Shown here: positions 30,152-38,289 of the stretch, one piece after another | Layout of the letters: each line of letters begins with the position of its first letter | Numbering within the stretch: position 1 is the first letter of the stretch | Virus record (IMG/VR): IMGVR_UViG_3300045118_000528 | Coordinates: 1-40,200 of that record | Length of the DNA stretch: 40,200 bases | Source of the DNA: a virus | Reading direction: 5' to 3' (one strand) | The notes under the pieces: model-generated | What the model was told of the DNA's origin: nothing | What the model saw: the letters and a program-made list of their open reading frames with translations, nothing else | Databases searched by the model: none | Made by a program: the position numbers and the translations under genes

Positions 30152-30500
30152 CGCTTCGTGCCATTTCTCTGGCTTTCTCTTCTGGAATACTATTTAAGAC
30201 CGGAGACTTGAAAGATTCGGACGGGGGATAGGCAATCGCGCCTTCACAATCAATATTTGTGTTGTAAACTCCATGCACCGGAATAAAAGGCGGGGCTTTT
30301 TGGGGGGCAATCTCTTCAATATTCTCCACCTGTTTTTGTTTTAATTTTTCTATGCCAGCAAATTCCAAAAATTTCCAAAGAATACTGCCTGGAATCTCGG
30401 CTTGGGCATGAGCGCGGCAGACATACTCAATTTCATTCCATAGCACTTTTACATCTTTATCACTATTATTTTTGATGATAATTACTTCAGGCATTCCCAT
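30123..30500 (-). CDS. Hypothetical protein of the glycan-enzyme cassette (125 aa)
   Basis: Two adjacent starts exist (ATG 30500 and 30494); both overlap the methyltransferase stop. The product begins PEVIIIKNNSDKDVKVLWNE, a small beta-domain, followed by a helix (ILWKFLEFAGIEKLKQKQ) and a Pro/Ser/His-rich disordered tail ending RHHH. The N-terminal half resembles short phage proteins near capsid genes, some of which bind the capsid. It could be the acceptor or an adaptor for the flanking sugar enzymes. Function is unknown. Confidence 0.55.
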   Translation of the reverse strand: MGMPEVIIIKNNSDKDVKVLWNEIEYVCRAHAQAEIPGSILWKFLEFAGIEKLKQKQVENIEEIAPQKAPPFIPVHGVYNTNIDCEGAIAYPPSESFKSPVLNSIPEEKAREMARSDAASIRHHH

Positions 30501-31128
30501 ACCATTCGGCGACCAGATGATTCTCCCCTTGCTCTATCTGTTTGAAAGCATATTTTTCTTTTATCAATTCATCCACCGCGCGTTGCAGGCCCGGATATTG
30601 CGGCGAATAATCATGCAGCCACATCCGCCCTTTATGTTTAAGCAATTTGCGGTAAAGGATTATATCGTTATAAACATTGTCGTATTGATGGGAGCCATCT
30701 ACCACAATAAAACTACAACCGCTTTTTAAAAATTGCCCCGCCATAAAAGAAGTCGCGCTGATAACAAAGGAATAATCCCCCGTTCCCCATTTTCTCTGCA
30801 TCGCCTTGTAAATGGCATATTCGCCGTAGTCATTCCAAGTATTGTCCGTGCTTTCATAAAAAGCATCTATGGAAACCAGATAATTGTATTTAGTCGGCAA
30901 ATCCATCAATACGCGTGAAATAAAAGCCGCAGTCTCCCCCCAATAAGTGCCAATCTCGATTACCCAGTCATTGTCTGCGGTAACGGTTTCTTTTATATGA
31001 AAAGCCATAGAGCGTAGGCAATCGGCCGTCATCATTTCGGGCCGGTCGAAACGGGCGATAAGTTGCTCTAAATCTAATTTTGCGGCTTTATTTTTGGAAA
31101 GCAATTTAATTTTCCGTCTGGACTGCAA
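30487..31128 (-). CDS. Class I SAM-dependent methyltransferase (213 aa)
   Basis: Motif I (VIEIGTYWGETAAFISRVL) and the later SFIVVDGSHQYDNVYNDIIL, RMWLHDYSP are the hallmarks of Methyltransf_24-type enzymes that methylate sugars or small molecules. The start is uncertain: TTG 31128 overlaps the previous gene by 55 bases, and TTG 31104 is possible. Between two glycan-related genes it most likely O-methylates a sugar added by the cassette, which would cap or shield a glycan. No direct proof. Confidence 0.75.
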   Translation of the reverse strand: MQSRRKIKLLSKNKAAKLDLEQLIARFDRPEMMTADCLRSMAFHIKETVTADNDWVIEIGTYWGETAAFISRVLMDLPTKYNYLVSIDAFYESTDNTWNDYGEYAIYKAMQRKWGTGDYSFVISATSFMAGQFLKSGCSFIVVDGSHQYDNVYNDIILYRKLLKHKGRMWLHDYSPQYPGLQRAVDELIKEKYAFKQIEQGENHLVAEWYGNA

Positions 31129-31688
31129 TCGAATATTCGCCCTCGACCCGCTAATTCCGAGAGAAATTCAAAGCCGCGATGCATTAAATTCCACCCATGC
31201 TCATAAACCTCTTTGGATTGGCAAAGGGGCTCTTCCGTGCAATAAACCTGCTTATCTGGGCCCAAAGATAAATCCACGCCGCATAGATAAATTGGGTTGC
31301 ATTCGGCAATCAAAGCAATGTGCAAAGCCGCATGACTGCTCGTGCCATCGGCAATTATTTTTCCTGCCGTGCTTTCCAGCCGGTAATTCTCTACTTCTTC
31401 CCAATGGAAACTATCGAGAATAAAGGGATGCCGGACGCAGATAAATTTCTCACCAAACAATTGCGGGGCCTTTTTGTAAATCAGCGAAAAATTGTCATCC
31501 GCGGTTATCAGATATTTAGGCTTTTTTAATTTATTCTCTTCAAAATAGCGGTAAGCCGCATTAACCGCAAAGACCGGATAGCGTTGCAAAAAGGCGGCGG
31601 GCAATTCCCGCAAAGACCAGCCAGAAGCCGCCACAATCGCGGGCTGGCCTTGATATATTCCAGTTAAAAAACTATATTTGCTATTCAT
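31074..31688 (-). CDS. MptE/DUF115-like glycan-associated protein (204 aa)
   Basis: The N-terminus GQPAIVAASGWSLRELPAAF recalls the G-x-P-A-xx-V-xx-G-x-S-L motif of DUF115/MptE-like proteins. PKYLITADDNF and NPIYLCGVDLSLGPDKQVYC with the G-x-D-x-S motif continue the fit. Such proteins occur with surface-glycan, flagellin-glycosylation and sialic-acid-type loci. It might transfer or activate the first sugar. ATG 31688 overlaps the end of the preceding gene by eight bases and lacks a separate ribosome site, so coupling is likely. Confidence 0.7.
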   Translation of the reverse strand: MNSKYSFLTGIYQGQPAIVAASGWSLRELPAAFLQRYPVFAVNAAYRYFEENKLKKPKYLITADDNFSLIYKKAPQLFGEKFICVRHPFILDSFHWEEVENYRLESTAGKIIADGTSSHAALHIALIAECNPIYLCGVDLSLGPDKQVYCTEEPLCQSKEVYEHGWNLMHRGFEFLSELAGRGRIFDCSPDGKLNCFPKIKPQN

Positions 31689-32166
31689 AAGATTTTACGC
31701 GGCGCAATTTCATTTTAGGCGTAGGGTCGGGTTCTACTCTTATATCCCCGCCACCGAATTTCTCCTCCAACCCCTTTTGTATCGCGCGCTTGTAATATTT
31801 GATTTGCTCCTTAAATTCTTCATCCTGATTGGCTTTTTCTTTTTCTTTATGCTCATGGCCCGCTTTCCACCACTTTAGAATATTCTGCCGCCCGCCTCTG
31901 CGCGTGTCCCAATAAGCCAGCACTTCCGCCAGCCAAGGGCCGGGGTCGGCAATCGCCCCATCCGGCATTATGCAATTCATCAGTTTGTAGTAATCGCCAT
32001 TGCAAAATCTGAATTGATATTCCTCGGCTTCATTGGCATCACGAGGAATAGGCAGCCCTGGGCGCATTTTGAGCCATACCTCCCACCAGCCGTTTTCTTT
32101 GTCAAAGACCACAAAAAGCCGCTTGTCTAAGCGCGGCAAATTATCTTCTGCCCATTTATTACGCAT
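31681..32166 (-). CDS. Hypothetical late protein next to capsid (161 aa)
   Basis: ATG 32166 (MRNKWAEDNLPRLDKRLFVV) is preferred; the longer frame to 32220 includes the hairpin after the capsid gene. No Shine-Dalgarno sequence is clear. The N-terminal domain has several Trp residues (ENGWWEVWLKMRPGLP), a central GDYYKLMNC segment and a lysine/glutamate-rich helical tail (HEHKEKEKANQDEEFKEQIK) with basic C-terminus. It may be a small head or neck protein. I cannot name a family. Confidence 0.55.
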   Translation of the reverse strand: MRNKWAEDNLPRLDKRLFVVFDKENGWWEVWLKMRPGLPIPRDANEAEEYQFRFCNGDYYKLMNCIMPDGAIADPGPWLAEVLAYWDTRRGGRQNILKWWKAGHEHKEKEKANQDEEFKEQIKYYKRAIQKGLEEKFGGGDIRVEPDPTPKMKLRRVKSYE

Positions 32167-32182
32167 AAGTTTGATAAGAGAG

Positions 32183-32211
32183 GGGCAGGGGCGGAGAGCG
32201 CGCCCCTGCCC
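32183..32211 (-). other. 11-bp hairpin directly after the capsid gene
   Basis: GGGCAGGGGCG (32183-32193) pairs perfectly with CGCCCCTGCCC (32201-32211) around a seven-base loop. It lies 18 bases downstream of the major capsid stop in the minus direction. No T tract follows in that direction, so it is likely a partial terminator or a 3' stabiliser that raises capsid mRNA, rather than a full stop, since the next gene follows at 32166. Confidence 0.55.
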
Positions 32212-32228
32212 TAGGCCCAAAGAGGAGG

Positions 32229-33476
32229 TTAGGCCGCGGAAGCATTATTGATGGTAATACCAGGAACATAGGCATGGGGCTTGTAAGCCGTTGCCACTAA
32301 GCCAGAGGTATAACAAATCAATTTGCTTGCAACCGTATCAGTCGAAGCCCCGCCTGGCAGCCAGCCCTCTGGGTCGAGATGAGGGGCTTCTGTCCAGTTC
32401 ATTTCCAGGAATTCTAGATTCAGGAATACCGCCGGGGCCGTGGTCGCAGATTCAGGGCAATATGGGTCTTCGATAACCTTTATGCCATTGTAGGAAAATT
32501 CATTGCGACCAAGCGAAAGTTGCGGCGCGCCGCCCGCGGTGGCCGTCGGCATATTGTAGTGAATTTTGTTGTCGGCCAGATAATACAAAGAGTTGCATAC
32601 ACCTGGGCTGGTAACAATCACTTTTCTATCCGATTTATTGGCCCCGCCGTTGGTTCGCATCGCGGCAATTCTCGGCAAGAAAGTCGAGTTGATATTATTA
32701 CCCGCGGCAGTTGTGCCGTTGGCATAAGTCCAGATATTGCTGGAACGGGTCAGGCCATTTATGCTGGTAACTGCGGCTGCGCCCCACAGCGCAGTTGTGC
32801 CATCATAAAGAATACCGCCCAAACCCATCGGTTCAATATCTTTGTTCCCGTCAATATAAACTATGTCATTGTCGGCATAGTTTTGCGACGCGCTTGCGGT
32901 AAACTGGGTTCCGCTGTCAACACTAGATATTGTGGTGTCGTCAAGACCAGCCCCTACATCTAGTATCATTCCATCGGAAAGATATTGTGTTCCAGGGGTA
33001 TCCACAGCAATCGTTGTGCCAGCGGAAACCGCGCCGTTAATCAGGCACAAGTGGCCTGTGCCAGTTCCCCATAAAACGCGCGCCATATTACGCGCAAAAC
33101 CGAGATTCGCCGTATTGATAGCCTCGGTTGTCGCGTCAATCAGCGCGGCTTCTTTGCCGCGTCCAAATTCCCGTGCCGGCCCGGTCAGCGTGATAGGCCA
33201 ATACAAATAGCGCGCAGGCACTACCTGTTCGGCATAATCCGCCGGAATCGCGGTTCCAATAGTCCCTCCTTCTGCGCGGGAATAGAAACCCGCAGCACGG
33301 GTCTTGCGAGCAGGTCTCAGCCAGCCCGATGTGCGGCCCTTAAAATCTAGCGTCCTTACTTCAGCTTTCACCAAATCAAAAAGGACGCTTTCATCCGAAT
33401 AGGCCGAGACAACGGGCGCAACCTGAATATATTTATTTATCTCAGCCAGAACAGTTCTGGTAATTTCTCCAGCCAT
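32229..33476 (-). CDS. Major capsid protein, HK97-fold type (415 aa)
   Basis: GAGGTGAAAT precedes ATG 33476, one of the best ribosome sites in the late block, fitting a highly expressed gene. The order is helical N-arm (MAGEITRTVLAEINKYIQVA), E-loop-like segment (GWLRPARKTRAAGFYSRAEG), a spine helix (EAALIDATTEAINTANLGFA), an inserted beta-domain (residues 140-230), and a final A-domain (DRKVIVTSPGVCNSLYYLAD, NEFSYNGIKVIEDPYCPESA). Length and genomic order after a scaffold and portal match HK97-fold capsid proteins. A strong hairpin follows it. Confidence 0.8.
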   Translation of the reverse strand: MAGEITRTVLAEINKYIQVAPVVSAYSDESVLFDLVKAEVRTLDFKGRTSGWLRPARKTRAAGFYSRAEGGTIGTAIPADYAEQVVPARYLYWPITLTGPAREFGRGKEAALIDATTEAINTANLGFARNMARVLWGTGTGHLCLINGAVSAGTTIAVDTPGTQYLSDGMILDVGAGLDDTTISSVDSGTQFTASASQNYADNDIVYIDGNKDIEPMGLGGILYDGTTALWGAAAVTSINGLTRSSNIWTYANGTTAAGNNINSTFLPRIAAMRTNGGANKSDRKVIVTSPGVCNSLYYLADNKIHYNMPTATAGGAPQLSLGRNEFSYNGIKVIEDPYCPESATTAPAVFLNLEFLEMNWTEAPHLDPEGWLPGGASTDTVASKLICYTSGLVATAYKPHAYVPGITINNASAA

Positions 33477-33497
33477 ATTTCACCTCACAGAAAGTTA

Positions 33498-34178
33498 TTA
33501 GCCACTTTCTGACAGGCGAGCAAGGATTGCCTCCCTTGCATCTTTCGCCCATTGCGCCATCTGCTCCCTGGCCGAACCGCTGTATTGCGGCCCTTTTTCC
33601 GCCTCGGAAACAGGCTTTTGCGGCGAAATGGTCGGCGCAGGCCCCTGCTTTTTTGCCTGTTGAATTGTGGCTTGCACTACACTACTTAATTCCGCTTTTA
33701 ATTGAACGGGGTCTGTATCAGGGTATTGCTGACGCAGGGCTTTATAGGCTTTCTGCAATGTCGGGGTTAACCCCGTAGCCGCGGCTTCGCGCTCCAAGCG
33801 TTCGGCCGCGCTTTCATTGCGAAGGCTTTCTAAAGTCATTTCCGCCCGCATAACGCGGTCAAGTAGTTGAGCGGCTTCGCGTTTGGAAAGGAATTCTTCC
33901 CCTTCATCATAACCGCCCGCCGGAGGTGACTCCACATTTGACTGGCGCATCTGCTCCTGCATTTTTTCCAACTCTGACCGTGTAGGCATATTCCCTAGAT
34001 TGGTTTTGAGTTCATCAATGCTAAAGCCCTTGGATTCCAGGGTCTTACGCAGGGATTCATATTCCCTGTGATCGCGCCAGACATTATCTGGCCTGCCTCC
34101 GGTATCCGCCGCAGTTTGCCCCGTTTCCGCTGGCGGGTTTGCCCCATCTGGTTGCCCCATTTTTAATTCTTCTGACAT
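33498..34178 (-). CDS. Scaffold-like head assembly protein (226 aa)
   Basis: AGGAG precedes ATG 34178. The sequence is highly charged, helical and low in hydrophobic residues, with a coiled-coil span at 75-165 (RSELEKMQEQMRQSNVESP, EFLSKREAAQLLDRVMRAEM) and disordered ends rich in Pro/Gln/Gly. This composition and its position between portal and capsid are typical of scaffolding proteins that fill the prohead interior and leave before DNA entry. No protease motif is seen. Confidence 0.75.
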   Translation of the reverse strand: MSEELKMGQPDGANPPAETGQTAADTGGRPDNVWRDHREYESLRKTLESKGFSIDELKTNLGNMPTRSELEKMQEQMRQSNVESPPAGGYDEGEEFLSKREAAQLLDRVMRAEMTLESLRNESAAERLEREAAATGLTPTLQKAYKALRQQYPDTDPVQLKAELSSVVQATIQQAKKQGPAPTISPQKPVSEAEKGPQYSGSAREQMAQWAKDAREAILARLSESG

Positions 34179-34192
34179 TTAAGTCTCCTATC

Positions 34193-34309
34193 CGCAACCC
34201 CCCAAAACGCCAGAGAGGAAACCCAAAAGTTTCCTCTCCGTGGGGCTGCGTTGCTATCTGTGCGGCGATAGCGTCCGAATTGCATCCGTTAAGGTGGATG
34301 AAACCTTAA
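34193..34309 (-). other. Multi-hairpin RNA region between portal and scaffold
   Basis: The 127-base gap (34179-34305) contains three perfect hairpins and an outer stem: GAGAGGAAAC/GTTTCCTCTC (34213-34222 with 34229-34238, 10 bp), GCTATC/GATAGC (34253-34258 with 34267-34272), TTAAGG/CCTTAA (34289-34294 with 34304-34309), and CGCAACCCC (34193-34201) with GGGGCTGCG (34242-34250, one mismatch) around the first. The next gene, scaffold, is preceded by it. Roles in attenuation, mRNA processing or stability could set the ratio of portal to scaffold and capsid. Confidence 0.6.
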
Positions 34310-36147
34310 ATCCCTCCTGCTTCAGCCTGCACTAATTGGAGCAATTCCGGCGGCAGGGCATTGGTGTTTGCGCCGCCGCCCTGCATAGCCGCCTGTTGCG
34401 CCATCTGCTGGCCCATTTCTTGCGGATTAGGCCCGCCCATCATATTGCCAAAAGCCCCCATTTCCAGCATGGCCCAGAAATCGCTGTAAACCCCGCCCGC
34501 GGAAAGCATTTTTATCGCCATCGGCATAAACATCGGATTCATTCTGCCCAAACGGTCTAAAAGTGAAAGAGCAAATTCTTGGCGTTCTTGCCGTGTCATA
34601 GGCGTGCCTGGGTCGGCCTCTACGATAACATCAATACCGGAACGAATCATGGCGCGGAAATCCTCAAAAGTAATCTGGTTTTCCTGCGAGATATTTGCTT
34701 GATTGTTTATGCCCAAGGCAAACCATTGCTGGGTTCGCTGCGGCCCTAAAATATAAAAGACGCGGGAATCTTCATAATGCTCCGCGGCGATATGCAGACC
34801 TAATTTGCCCATGTGTTCATAGGCATGAATAATTTCTTTAAGCGGCTTTCCGAGGGCCTCTTGATGTTCGGCTCGCAAGGAATTGACGGCCGTGCCGGAA
34901 ATCCTTTCCCTGGCGGGGGAAATGCCTTTTACCACCGGCGGAATATTGGAAATCTCGCCCATATCCGCGCTAGCCACACCAAATTCCGTCATGTTGAAGC
35001 CTGGCGGCCCCTGCATGTAATGGGGTTCGGCCCCGATAGGGTTGTAATCCAACATCTGTCCAGGGTCGCCTGTCCAGGATTCGCGGTCTTTCGGGTGAAT
35101 GGCCCCGCGGGGATTCAGGACTGGCGGGAAAGCCATCATATCCATATATTCCGCCATGCGGCCCAGGTTGAAATTACGCGTGATTTGCGGCTGCACCAAA
35201 TCGCTCACTAAGCCCCGACCCCAATAACGGGAAGGCAGACAGCGATAGCGGGCCACGGCAAAGGGGAAATCATCCATGCCGTAAGGCAATTCCTCTTGGC
35301 TGTAAAGCACCGCGTTTTCCGTCCACACCACCCAGCGGCCCCGCGGATAAGTCTTTGAGGGCTTATCGAAGCGATGATGTATTACCGTGGGTGGTTTATC
35401 CCGCCGCCGCTTTTTATTTATAATGGGGGCGGAATTATGCGACATCGGGATATAAAATTCCGAATAAGACCGTAGGCCCGTCTCCGGCATTTCCGGCAAT
35501 TTATCTTTGCTTACCCCCCACAAGCCCGCGGCTTCGTCCCTGTCCACAATATCCAGCAGTTCCGTCCAGCGGGCTTCCCTGGGCTTATAAGCCGTGGGGT
35601 CGGGGAATACCTGCCAAGGCATTAAAACCTTGTATTCCACCTCGCCCGAATTGATAACCGCGTTTTCCCCGAAAAGATTTATATTTATGGGCGGGCTGTA
35701 AAAGGGATTATATTGACCCCAGATAATAGCCGTGCCCAGAGCCACCAGCACATCTATAAAGTCTTGAATATGGAAGTTTAATTCGGTTTTTTGCCGCTGA
35801 TAATACAAAAGCGCGGTAGCAATTTTACTGGCGGAAATATCATTTTTTTCCGGGCTGCTGGCCAGAGCAATCAAATGCGGAATAAAGGCCCCCAATTTCG
35901 AGGTTACAATATCGAAATTCGGGGCTATAAGGTTATGCACGGGCCGGCGGCGGCGGCGGGGGGTGGTGGGGCGCGGGGCTTCGTCTATAGTGCGTCTTGT
36001 GCGGTCATATTGCGTATATTGCGCCCCACCTAAAAAGGCTAAACACAATTTCCATTCGCCGTCATAGGTTTCCTGGACTTCTTTGGCCGCGTCAAAATCA
36101 TCCCGCAGGCTATTTAGCAATTTATCTTTTTTAGCGAATAAGGCCAT
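34306..36147 (-). CDS. Portal protein (613 aa)
   Basis: Long, mixed alpha/beta protein beginning MALFAKKDKLLNSLRDDFDA, with the early helical region and stem typical of P22-like portals. Central motifs include FDIVTSKLGAFIPHLIALAS, VVWTENAVLYSQEELPYGMD, FPFAVARYRCLP and RYWGRGLVSDLVQPQITRNF. The C-terminal half has TAVNSLRAEHQEALGKPLKE and a Gln/Met-rich tail (GGPNPQEMGQQMAQQAAMQG). It forms the dodecameric entry ring for DNA packaging. The start couples to the preceding gene, whose stop is two bases upstream. Confidence 0.8.
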   Translation of the reverse strand: MALFAKKDKLLNSLRDDFDAAKEVQETYDGEWKLCLAFLGGAQYTQYDRTRRTIDEAPRPTTPRRRRRPVHNLIAPNFDIVTSKLGAFIPHLIALASSPEKNDISASKIATALLYYQRQKTELNFHIQDFIDVLVALGTAIIWGQYNPFYSPPININLFGENAVINSGEVEYKVLMPWQVFPDPTAYKPREARWTELLDIVDRDEAAGLWGVSKDKLPEMPETGLRSYSEFYIPMSHNSAPIINKKRRRDKPPTVIHHRFDKPSKTYPRGRWVVWTENAVLYSQEELPYGMDDFPFAVARYRCLPSRYWGRGLVSDLVQPQITRNFNLGRMAEYMDMMAFPPVLNPRGAIHPKDRESWTGDPGQMLDYNPIGAEPHYMQGPPGFNMTEFGVASADMGEISNIPPVVKGISPARERISGTAVNSLRAEHQEALGKPLKEIIHAYEHMGKLGLHIAAEHYEDSRVFYILGPQRTQQWFALGINNQANISQENQITFEDFRAMIRSGIDVIVEADPGTPMTRQERQEFALSLLDRLGRMNPMFMPMAIKMLSAGGVYSDFWAMLEMGAFGNMMGGPNPQEMGQQMAQQAAMQGGGANTNALPPELLQLVQAEAGGI

Positions 36148-36149
36148 AA

Positions 36150-36428
36150 TTATTCATACATTCCGCCCGAATAGGAAACCGGCGAGGATTCCTCCGGCTT
36201 TATGCGGGCTGGGGCAGGTTGGGTATCTAAAAGTTGGGTGCGAAGCAAGTTATTGCCGTAATCCGTTAAATCTGTAGCCATGTTGCGGTCAAGTATTCTT
36301 TCCAGGCGGGCATTGGCTAGAATTATCTCGCCATGCAAAGAGCGGAAAAGCATTTGCGCGAAATAAATAAAAGCCGCCACCAAAAACATCACCAGTCCCA
36401 ATAAGCCCCAGATAATTGTTTCTGTCAT
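36150..36428 (-). CDS. Small membrane protein between terminase and portal (92 aa)
   Basis: One clear N-terminal membrane segment, residues 5-27 (IIWGLLGLVMFLVAAFIYFA), followed by a charged helical stretch (HGEIILANARLERILDRNMA) and a soluble C-terminus rich in Pro/Ser. It is only nine bases from the terminase stop and ends two bases before the portal start, so it is a fixed part of the packaging operon. A membrane protein at this place is unusual. I do not recognise it. Confidence 0.6.
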   Translation of the reverse strand: MTETIIWGLLGLVMFLVAAFIYFAQMLFRSLHGEIILANARLERILDRNMATDLTDYGNNLLRTQLLDTQPAPARIKPEESSPVSYSGGMYE

Positions 36429-36437
36429 TTCTCTCCT

Positions 36438-37844
36438 CTAGTCATACCATTCGCTGCAAGTTGCTTTATTTCTAATCCGCTGATCTTCTTTCAGCATGAG
36501 CCAGGCCAGGCTGCCAGGCTTGAAAATATCGTCTTCTATCAGCGTTCCGTGATAATGCTGGCCCACGATATAACGCGCCGCGTCAAGATAATGGTCATCC
36601 CCGAAATACTTATCGCTGAGGGGTTCGCCCTCCCTGGCAATCTTGTAAACCAAACCCGTGAGTTCTCGGATTAAATTCGGGCAGCCATAAAAGCGGTCGC
36701 CGACATAACCTGGCCGGAATATCTTGAATTTCCCCGCGGACAGCAAGGTCTTCATGCGGAGAATGCCGGCCTCGACATCCGCGGCTTTGCCGGTAGCCGA
36801 GGGAATTACCTCCAAACCCGCTTCCAAGTATTGCTGGCGGACGGTAATCAAGCCGCTATTGGTTTGTTGGCGCAAACCCGCGGAACGGCCATCCAGCATA
36901 GTTGAGATAATTTCGTCTTGGCCGGTTTTTTCTAAAATACTGAAAACTTGCGTAGGTATAGGCAGATTACGGCCGCCATATTCATCATAAAAATAGATAT
37001 TCTCTTGCGGGTCTACGGCGGCCCACAGGCAGGTTGTGGGTTCGTTTAAACCGTAATCCATTCCCCGATAGCGCGTCCAGCGAGAGGGAATAGCAAAGGG
37101 TTCTAGCAAATGCTTCTTTTCATCAAATTCGCTGAAAACCGCTCCTTCAAAATCCTCCCAGTCCCCATACAAATAGCGGCGCAGATACATGGGGTCATCG
37201 GCTAATTCCGTTTGCAACCGCTCCACAAAACCTTCCGGCAGATTTTGGGCATTGTCCGCGGTGCCGCCGGTGAATATCTCCCAATTCGGCGACTTGGCCA
37301 CAAAGAATTTCTTGTAGAACCAACTATTTTTCCCCAAAGGGTGGCCTGCAAAAATCCCGCAGCGTCTTACATTATGGCGGCGGGTCTGGCGGGAAAAAGC
37401 GAAAAACCAGTATTTCGGGTCTTGCAGCAGATGGGCTTCGTCTATAATCCATGCCCCACAGTTCAAAGACCCCAGGCGGCCGGCATCATCCAGGCCCAAA
37501 AAATGAATTTCGGATTTGTTATGATGCAAAACAAGTTTATGGTCGGCCTCCCGCCATTCAACATCTTTGCAGGCAAGGATTTCAGGCGGTATAACCTCCT
37601 GCAAAAAAGTAACCTTGGTAGTGCGCTTCAGGTCGGCGAGGACATCGCGGGCCACCACCACCAGGTTTTGCGGGTATTCCATCGCCAGAATCAAGGCTTC
37701 TGTGGCAATGGCGCGGGTCTTTCCCAATCCCGAAGCCCCAAAAAACCCGCGAATTTCCGCAGAAGAAGCATGAAAGGCTCGTTGCACTTCATTCATTCTC
37801 TGAGAATACTCAGAGATGATTTCCCGTAGACCTTCTACTGCCAT
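36438..37844 (-). CDS. terL: Terminase large subunit (468 aa)
   Basis: Walker A is G36-A-S-G-L-G-K42-T43, Walker B is W132-IID135-E136-AH, and the nuclease carboxylates include D263 (GMDYG), D318 (MLDGR) and D416/D417/D421 (GDDHYLDAARY). This is the packaging motor and headful- or cos-cutting nuclease. The length is typical for the compact TerL group. ATG 37844 overlaps the upstream gene by ten bases. It ends nine bases before the membrane protein gene. The nuclease segment looks intact. Confidence 0.93.
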   Translation of the reverse strand: MAVEGLREIISEYSQRMNEVQRAFHASSAEIRGFFGASGLGKTRAIATEALILAMEYPQNLVVVARDVLADLKRTTKVTFLQEVIPPEILACKDVEWREADHKLVLHHNKSEIHFLGLDDAGRLGSLNCGAWIIDEAHLLQDPKYWFFAFSRQTRRHNVRRCGIFAGHPLGKNSWFYKKFFVAKSPNWEIFTGGTADNAQNLPEGFVERLQTELADDPMYLRRYLYGDWEDFEGAVFSEFDEKKHLLEPFAIPSRWTRYRGMDYGLNEPTTCLWAAVDPQENIYFYDEYGGRNLPIPTQVFSILEKTGQDEIISTMLDGRSAGLRQQTNSGLITVRQQYLEAGLEVIPSATGKAADVEAGILRMKTLLSAGKFKIFRPGYVGDRFYGCPNLIRELTGLVYKIAREGEPLSDKYFGDDHYLDAARYIVGQHYHGTLIEDDIFKPGSLAWLMLKEDQRIRNKATCSEWYD

Positions 37845-38275
37845 TCTTCTTCGTTTGACCGCCCGCGGCCCTCTAAGACGCGGCGGCTATGGCTGGGAGG
37901 GCGATAAATGGGCCGGCGGAAGACATCTTCTATCCAACAGAGAAAGACTTGCGGCGAGACAGGCTGACCTTCTACTATAGTAAAGGCTGCATAAAGTTTT
38001 TTGGCCGCCCGTCTCGCCAGATTCTCTATCGCCGCCACGCTATAATTCCCCAATCCGCACTTTCGATAGAGTTTTTGCGGCGATTCTTTATGCAAAATGA
38101 TTTTTTTGAAGGCTATTTTCTCCGGCAGAGACAAATTCGCCAACCACCAAGCATTTTTTGTGGTTTTTTTCCCCCACCCAGGCCAAGTAAGCGACCCCCA
38201 TTCGTCAATAGAAAGTCCAATACATACATATTTGGGCGGTTTCACGGCCGGGAAATGAGATTTGGCTAACAACAC
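37835..38275 (-). CDS. Hypothetical protein between terminase genes (146 aa)
   Basis: The frame opens with GTG 38275 (MLLAKSHFPAVKPPKYVCIG), but open reading continues upstream into the end of terS without an ATG, so the true start is uncertain. The sequence contains LSIDEWGSLTWPGWGKKT, a KIILHKESPQKLYRKCGLGN stretch, and a basic tail (YRPPSHSRRVLEGRGRSNEE). Genes between terS and terL are often unknown; this one has no recognised motif. Cotranscription and overlap with terL suggest a packaging link. Confidence 0.55.
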   Translation of the reverse strand: MLLAKSHFPAVKPPKYVCIGLSIDEWGSLTWPGWGKKTTKNAWWLANLSLPEKIAFKKIILHKESPQKLYRKCGLGNYSVAAIENLARRAAKKLYAAFTIVEGQPVSPQVFLCWIEDVFRRPIYRPPSHSRRVLEGRGRSNEEEWQ

Positions 38276-38289
38276 ATCGGCCTGTTGCT

